Part shown: positions 21,485-24,218 of the stretch, one piece after another
Position numbering within the stretch: the first letter of the stretch is position 1
Layout: each line of letters begins with the position of its first letter
From: an uncultured Clostridia bacterium
Lineage (GTDB): Bacteria > Bacillota > Clostridia > Oscillospirales > CAG-272
Assembly: GCA_947367285.1 (NCBI GenBank)
Contig: CANBDB010000004.1
Location: 1-24,218 of the forward strand
Length of the DNA stretch: 24,218 nt
Reading direction: 5' to 3'
Translations under genes and position numbers: made by a program
Notes under the pieces: model-generated
Told to the model about the DNA's origin: nothing
Databases searched by the model: none
Seen by the model: only the letters and a program-made list of their open reading frames with translations

Positions 21485-24064
21485 GTGGAAAATATTAAAA
21501 ATCACGACAACGGAAGAATTGAATTTCCCGAGCAAAAGATAATTGACGTGGATATGAAAAAGGAAGTTGAACGCTCCTTTATCGAATACTCTATGTCCGT
21601 TATTGCGTCCCGTGCGCTTCCCGACGTACGCGACGGTATGAAGCCCGGTCAACGTAGAATCCTCTACGCTATGTACGAGGACCACCTCACCAGCGACAAG
21701 CCCTTTAGAAAGAGTGCTACGACCGTTGGTAACGTTCTTGGTAGATATCACCCCCACGGTGATGCTGCCGTTTACGGAACGATGGTTAGAATGGCTCAGG
21801 ACTTCTCCTACAGATACACACTTGTTGACGGTCACGGAAACTTTGGTTCCGTCGACGGCGACGGCGCTGCGGCTTACCGTTACACTGAGGCACGTCTTTC
21901 AAAAATTTCGGACGAGCTTATGCGCGACCTTGACAAGGGCGTAGTTGTAATGACAAAGAACTTCGACAACCGTCTTGACGAGCCCACTGTTTTGCCTGCA
22001 AGATTCCCCAATCTTCTTGTAAACGGCTCGGTTGGTATTGCGGTTGGTATGGCTACCAATATCCCCACCCACAACTTGGGCGAGGTTATTGACGGCACTA
22101 TATATAGAATGGACAACCCTGAATGTACCGTTGAGGAGCTTATGGAGTACATAAAGGGCCCCGACTTCCCCACGGGCGCAACGATTTACGGTGTTAACGG
22201 TATTATCGAGGCGTACAAGACGGGTAGGGGACGTATTATCGTTCGCTCCAAGGCGAGAATTGAGGAGGATCACCGCCGTATTGTAATTACGGAGATCCCC
22301 TACATGGTTAACAAGAGCACTCTTTGCGAGAGCATTGGTAATCTCGTAAACGAGAAGAGAATTGAGGGTATTACCGATATTCGTGACGAGTCGGGTAGAG
22401 GTGGTATGAGAATTGTTATTGAGTACCGCCGTGACGCTAACGCGCAGGTAATTCTCAATCAGCTCTATAAATTTACACAGCTCCAGGAAACGTTTGCGGC
22501 AAATATGCTCGCGCTCGTAAACAACGAGCCCAAGACTCTCTCTCTTCCCGAAATTCTTGACCTCTATATAGCGCATCAGGAAAGCGTTATTAGAAGAAGA
22601 ACACAGTATGATCTTGACAAGGCTCTTGCACGTCAGCACATACTTGAGGGCTACAAGATTGCAAATGACAATATCGACGAGATAGTTGAGCTTATGAAGA
22701 CCTCAAAATCCATTCCCGACTCCAAGGATCGACTCATGGAGAGATACGGTCTCTCCGAGATCCAGGCGCAGGCTATAGTTGAAATGACTCTCGGCCGTCT
22801 CACAGGTCTTGAGCGCCAAAAGATTGAGGACGAGCTCGCTCGCCTTGAGGCTCTTATTGCCGATCTTCGCGATATTCTCGCAAACGACTGGAGAGTTTGC
22901 GATATCATTAAGACGGAAATGCTTGAGATTAAGAGAAAATTCGCTGACGCGAGAAGAACTGATATTCTTCCTGCTGAAGAGGATATTCTCCTTGAAGACC
23001 TTATCGAGCGCCACGAGTGCGTTATTACACTCACTCACGCAGGTTATATTAAGCGCCAGCCTGCTGATACCTATTCCGCACAGCACCGTGGCGGTAAGGG
23101 TATTATAGGTATGACCACCAAGGAAGAGGACTTTATAGAAAAGGTTATCGGTGTGCACTCTCACTCATATTTGATGTTCTTTACCAATATCGGTAAGGTT
23201 TATATGAAGAAGGCATACCAAATTCCCGAGGCATCAAGAACTGCAAAGGGAACGTTTATGAGAAATATCCTTGAGCTTGAGGACGGCGAAAAGATCACTG
23301 CTATGATCTCCGTGCCCGAATTCAACGAGGAAGAATATCTCGTTATGGTAACGAGAAACGGTATTATCAAGAAGACACTCCTTTCTGAGTACGAATACCA
23401 GAGAAAGCTTGGTAAGAAGGCTCTTAATCTCGACGAGGGCGACGAGCTTGTGTTCGTTATGAGAACTAAGGGCGATTCCAACGTTATTATCGCAACGAGA
23501 AACGGTATGGCAATTCGCTTTGACGAGAGAAATGTTAGACGTATGGGCCGTGTTGCACGCGGTGTGCGTGGTATCAGACTCCGTGATGGAGACTACGTAG
23601 TGGGCGTTGCCGTTGTTGACGAGAGCAAGAAGCTCCTTACCATTACCGAAAACGGATTTGGTAAGAAGGTTGAGTTCTCCGAGTTCCGTGAGATGAAGAA
23701 CCGTGGTGGTTATGGTGTATTCTGTCACAAGCTCACCGATAAAACCGGCAAACTCTCTGGTATTGCGGTGGTTGATGATGATAACGATATTATGCTCATT
23801 ACTGACCAGGGGCAGATGATCCGTGTTCACGCGAGTGATATCTCCACGTATTCAAGAAATGCAGGCGGTGTTATCATTATGCGCCTTGCTGACGGTCAGC
23901 ACGTGGTGAACTTTACTAAGGTTGCCAAGGACGAGCCCGAAGACGAAGTAGCTCCCGCAAGCGAAGCTCTTGAGGGTGACGAAATTGTTGAAATTTCCGA
24001 GGGTGAAGTAGTTGAGGTTGTTGAAGAGGCAATCGAGGACGAAGTTGAAAGCACCGAGGAATAA
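21485..24064 (+). CDS. gyrA: DNA gyrase subunit A
   Basis: GyrA breaks and rejoins DNA and wraps it. The 859-residue protein has the winged-helix/tower part, with GMKPGQRRILYAM (51-63) and the catalytic tyrosine Tyr133 in AAYRYTEARL. The C-terminal beta-propeller carries a GyrA box reading QHRGGKG (533-539; usual QRRGGKG). At the two main quinolone positions (E. coli Ser83, Asp87) it has Ala94 and Gly98 in HGDAAVYGT. The last 45 residues or so are strongly acidic (21 Asp/Glu), longer than in most Firmicutes; in E. coli an acidic tail tunes DNA wrapping. The GTG start is preceded by AAAGGAG (21469-21475) at 9 nt, and no ATG is better placed. It forms an operon with gyrB and is followed by a terminator. 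Confidence 0.97.
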   Translation: MENIKNHDNGRIEFPEQKIIDVDMKKEVERSFIEYSMSVIASRALPDVRDGMKPGQRRILYAMYEDHLTSDKPFRKSATTVGNVLGRYHPHGDAAVYGTMVRMAQDFSYRYTLVDGHGNFGSVDGDGAAAYRYTEARLSKISDELMRDLDKGVVVMTKNFDNRLDEPTVLPARFPNLLVNGSVGIAVGMATNIPTHNLGEVIDGTIYRMDNPECTVEELMEYIKGPDFPTGATIYGVNGIIEAYKTGRGRIIVRSKARIEEDHRRIVITEIPYMVNKSTLCESIGNLVNEKRIEGITDIRDESGRGGMRIVIEYRRDANAQVILNQLYKFTQLQETFAANMLALVNNEPKTLSLPEILDLYIAHQESVIRRRTQYDLDKALARQHILEGYKIANDNIDEIVELMKTSKSIPDSKDRLMERYGLSEIQAQAIVEMTLGRLTGLERQKIEDELARLEALIADLRDILANDWRVCDIIKTEMLEIKRKFADARRTDILPAEEDILLEDLIERHECVITLTHAGYIKRQPADTYSAQHRGGKGIIGMTTKEEDFIEKVIGVHSHSYLMFFTNIGKVYMKKAYQIPEASRTAKGTFMRNILELEDGEKITAMISVPEFNEEEYLVMVTRNGIIKKTLLSEYEYQRKLGKKALNLDEGDELVFVMRTKGDSNVIIATRNGMAIRFDERNVRRMGRVARGVRGIRLRDGDYVVGVAVVDESKKLLTITENGFGKKVEFSEFREMKNRGGYGVFCHKLTDKTGKLSGIAVVDDDNDIMLITDQGQMIRVHASDISTYSRNAGGVIIMRLADGQHVVNFTKVAKDEPEDEVAPASEALEGDEIVEISEGEVVEVVEEAIEDEVESTEE

Positions 24065-24083
24065 TTTTGTATGATATAAAGAA

Positions 24084-24116
24084 AGGCAGGAGATTTTTTC
24101 TCCTGCCTACTTTTTT
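24084..24116 (+). terminator. Rho-independent terminator after gyrA
   Basis: AGGCAGGAGA (24084-24093) pairs perfectly with TCTCCTGCCT (24099-24108) around TTTTT and is followed by AC and six T residues. Confidence 0.93.
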
Positions 24117-24218
24117 CCGCTTTTTGAAAAAAGCTTGGCAAAAACTTTTGGAGCGACTTCGTCATTGTCGCAGTAGAGTATAGCTGAATTTATAGACACA
24201 TCACGAACTACATTCATT
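24107..24218. repeat. Dispersed hairpin-rich repeat (copy downstream of gyrA, cut by the window end)
   Basis: It opens CTACTTTTTTCCGCTTTTTG as part of the terminator tail, continues with GAAAAAAGCTTGGCAAAAAC, the GCGACTTCGTCATTGTCGC hairpin block, TAGCTGAATTTATAG and ACACATCACGAACTACATTC. From 24135 it is the 89-bp unit also found in tandem after dnaA. The window ends before its boundary is seen. Confidence 0.9.

Noticed and set aside
21899..22639. A 246-codon minus-strand ORF
   Set aside because: It is fully antisense to gyrA, without promoter or ribosome binding site; a shadow of codon bias.
1..24218. tRNA, rRNA or known riboswitches
   Set aside because: I looked through the gene-free stretches and saw no tRNA cloverleaf with T-loop consensus, no rRNA segments and no riboswitch core I can recognise; a weak one could be missed by eye.

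Overview
The window looks like the dnaA-gyrA replication locus of a member of class Clostridia (phylum Bacillota), most likely an uncultured gut-type lineage. This is an inference from several things: the short rpmH (L34), the Firmicutes-type GyrB and GyrA, a RemB/DUF370 gene next to gyrB, a YidC with a lipoprotein-type N-terminus, the LL-diaminopimelate aminotransferase (DapL) route, strong AGGAGG-like ribosome binding sites and consensus sigma-A promoters. No species can be named from the sequence alone.

Layout. (1) 1-8.6 kb is accessory or metabolic DNA: an AraC-type regulator; a large exported BspA-like leucine-rich-repeat protein followed closely by a membrane-anchored ComEC-like metallo-beta-lactamase-fold protein; an Amidase_6 protein translationally coupled to DapL; a solitary SDR oxidoreductase; and a DUF308 membrane protein on the minus strand. 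(2) 8.8-12.4 kb holds rpmH (too short for automatic ORF calling), rnpA, yidD, yidC and jag. These encode ribosome/tRNA processing and membrane-protein insertion functions. (3) 12.6-17.2 kb holds dnaA, dnaN and recF. (4) 17.7-18.2 kb is a non-coding stretch with a cluster of DnaA-box-like 9-mers followed by a very AT-rich run. It is the best oriC candidate in the window. (5) 18.2-24.1 kb holds remB/DUF370, an unrecognised 301-codon gene, gyrB and gyrA. Every gene from rpmH to gyrA is on the plus strand. In Bacillus the rpmH-jag block faces away from dnaA, so this is a rearranged order.

The intergenic DNA is unusually rich in structure. Two copies of a 134-nt element, one upstream of rnpA and one upstream of dnaN, fold on paper into the same tight four-way junction: a closing stem plus three hairpins of identical lengths, with several compensatory base changes. 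A second, modular family of hairpin-rich repeats occurs at about 1.1-1.5, 8.0, 12.5, 14.15-14.6, 14.8, 17.25-17.7 and 24.1 kb. Between dnaA and dnaN it forms an array of three near-identical 89-bp units plus a degenerate fourth. I regard the four-way-junction element as the most novel signal, followed by the oriC placement and the repeat family.

Protein-level oddities include GyrA with Ala and Gly at the two main quinolone-resistance positions and a long acidic tail, YidC with Glu in place of the conserved groove Arg, and a recent 267-bp-period duplication inside the LRR gene.
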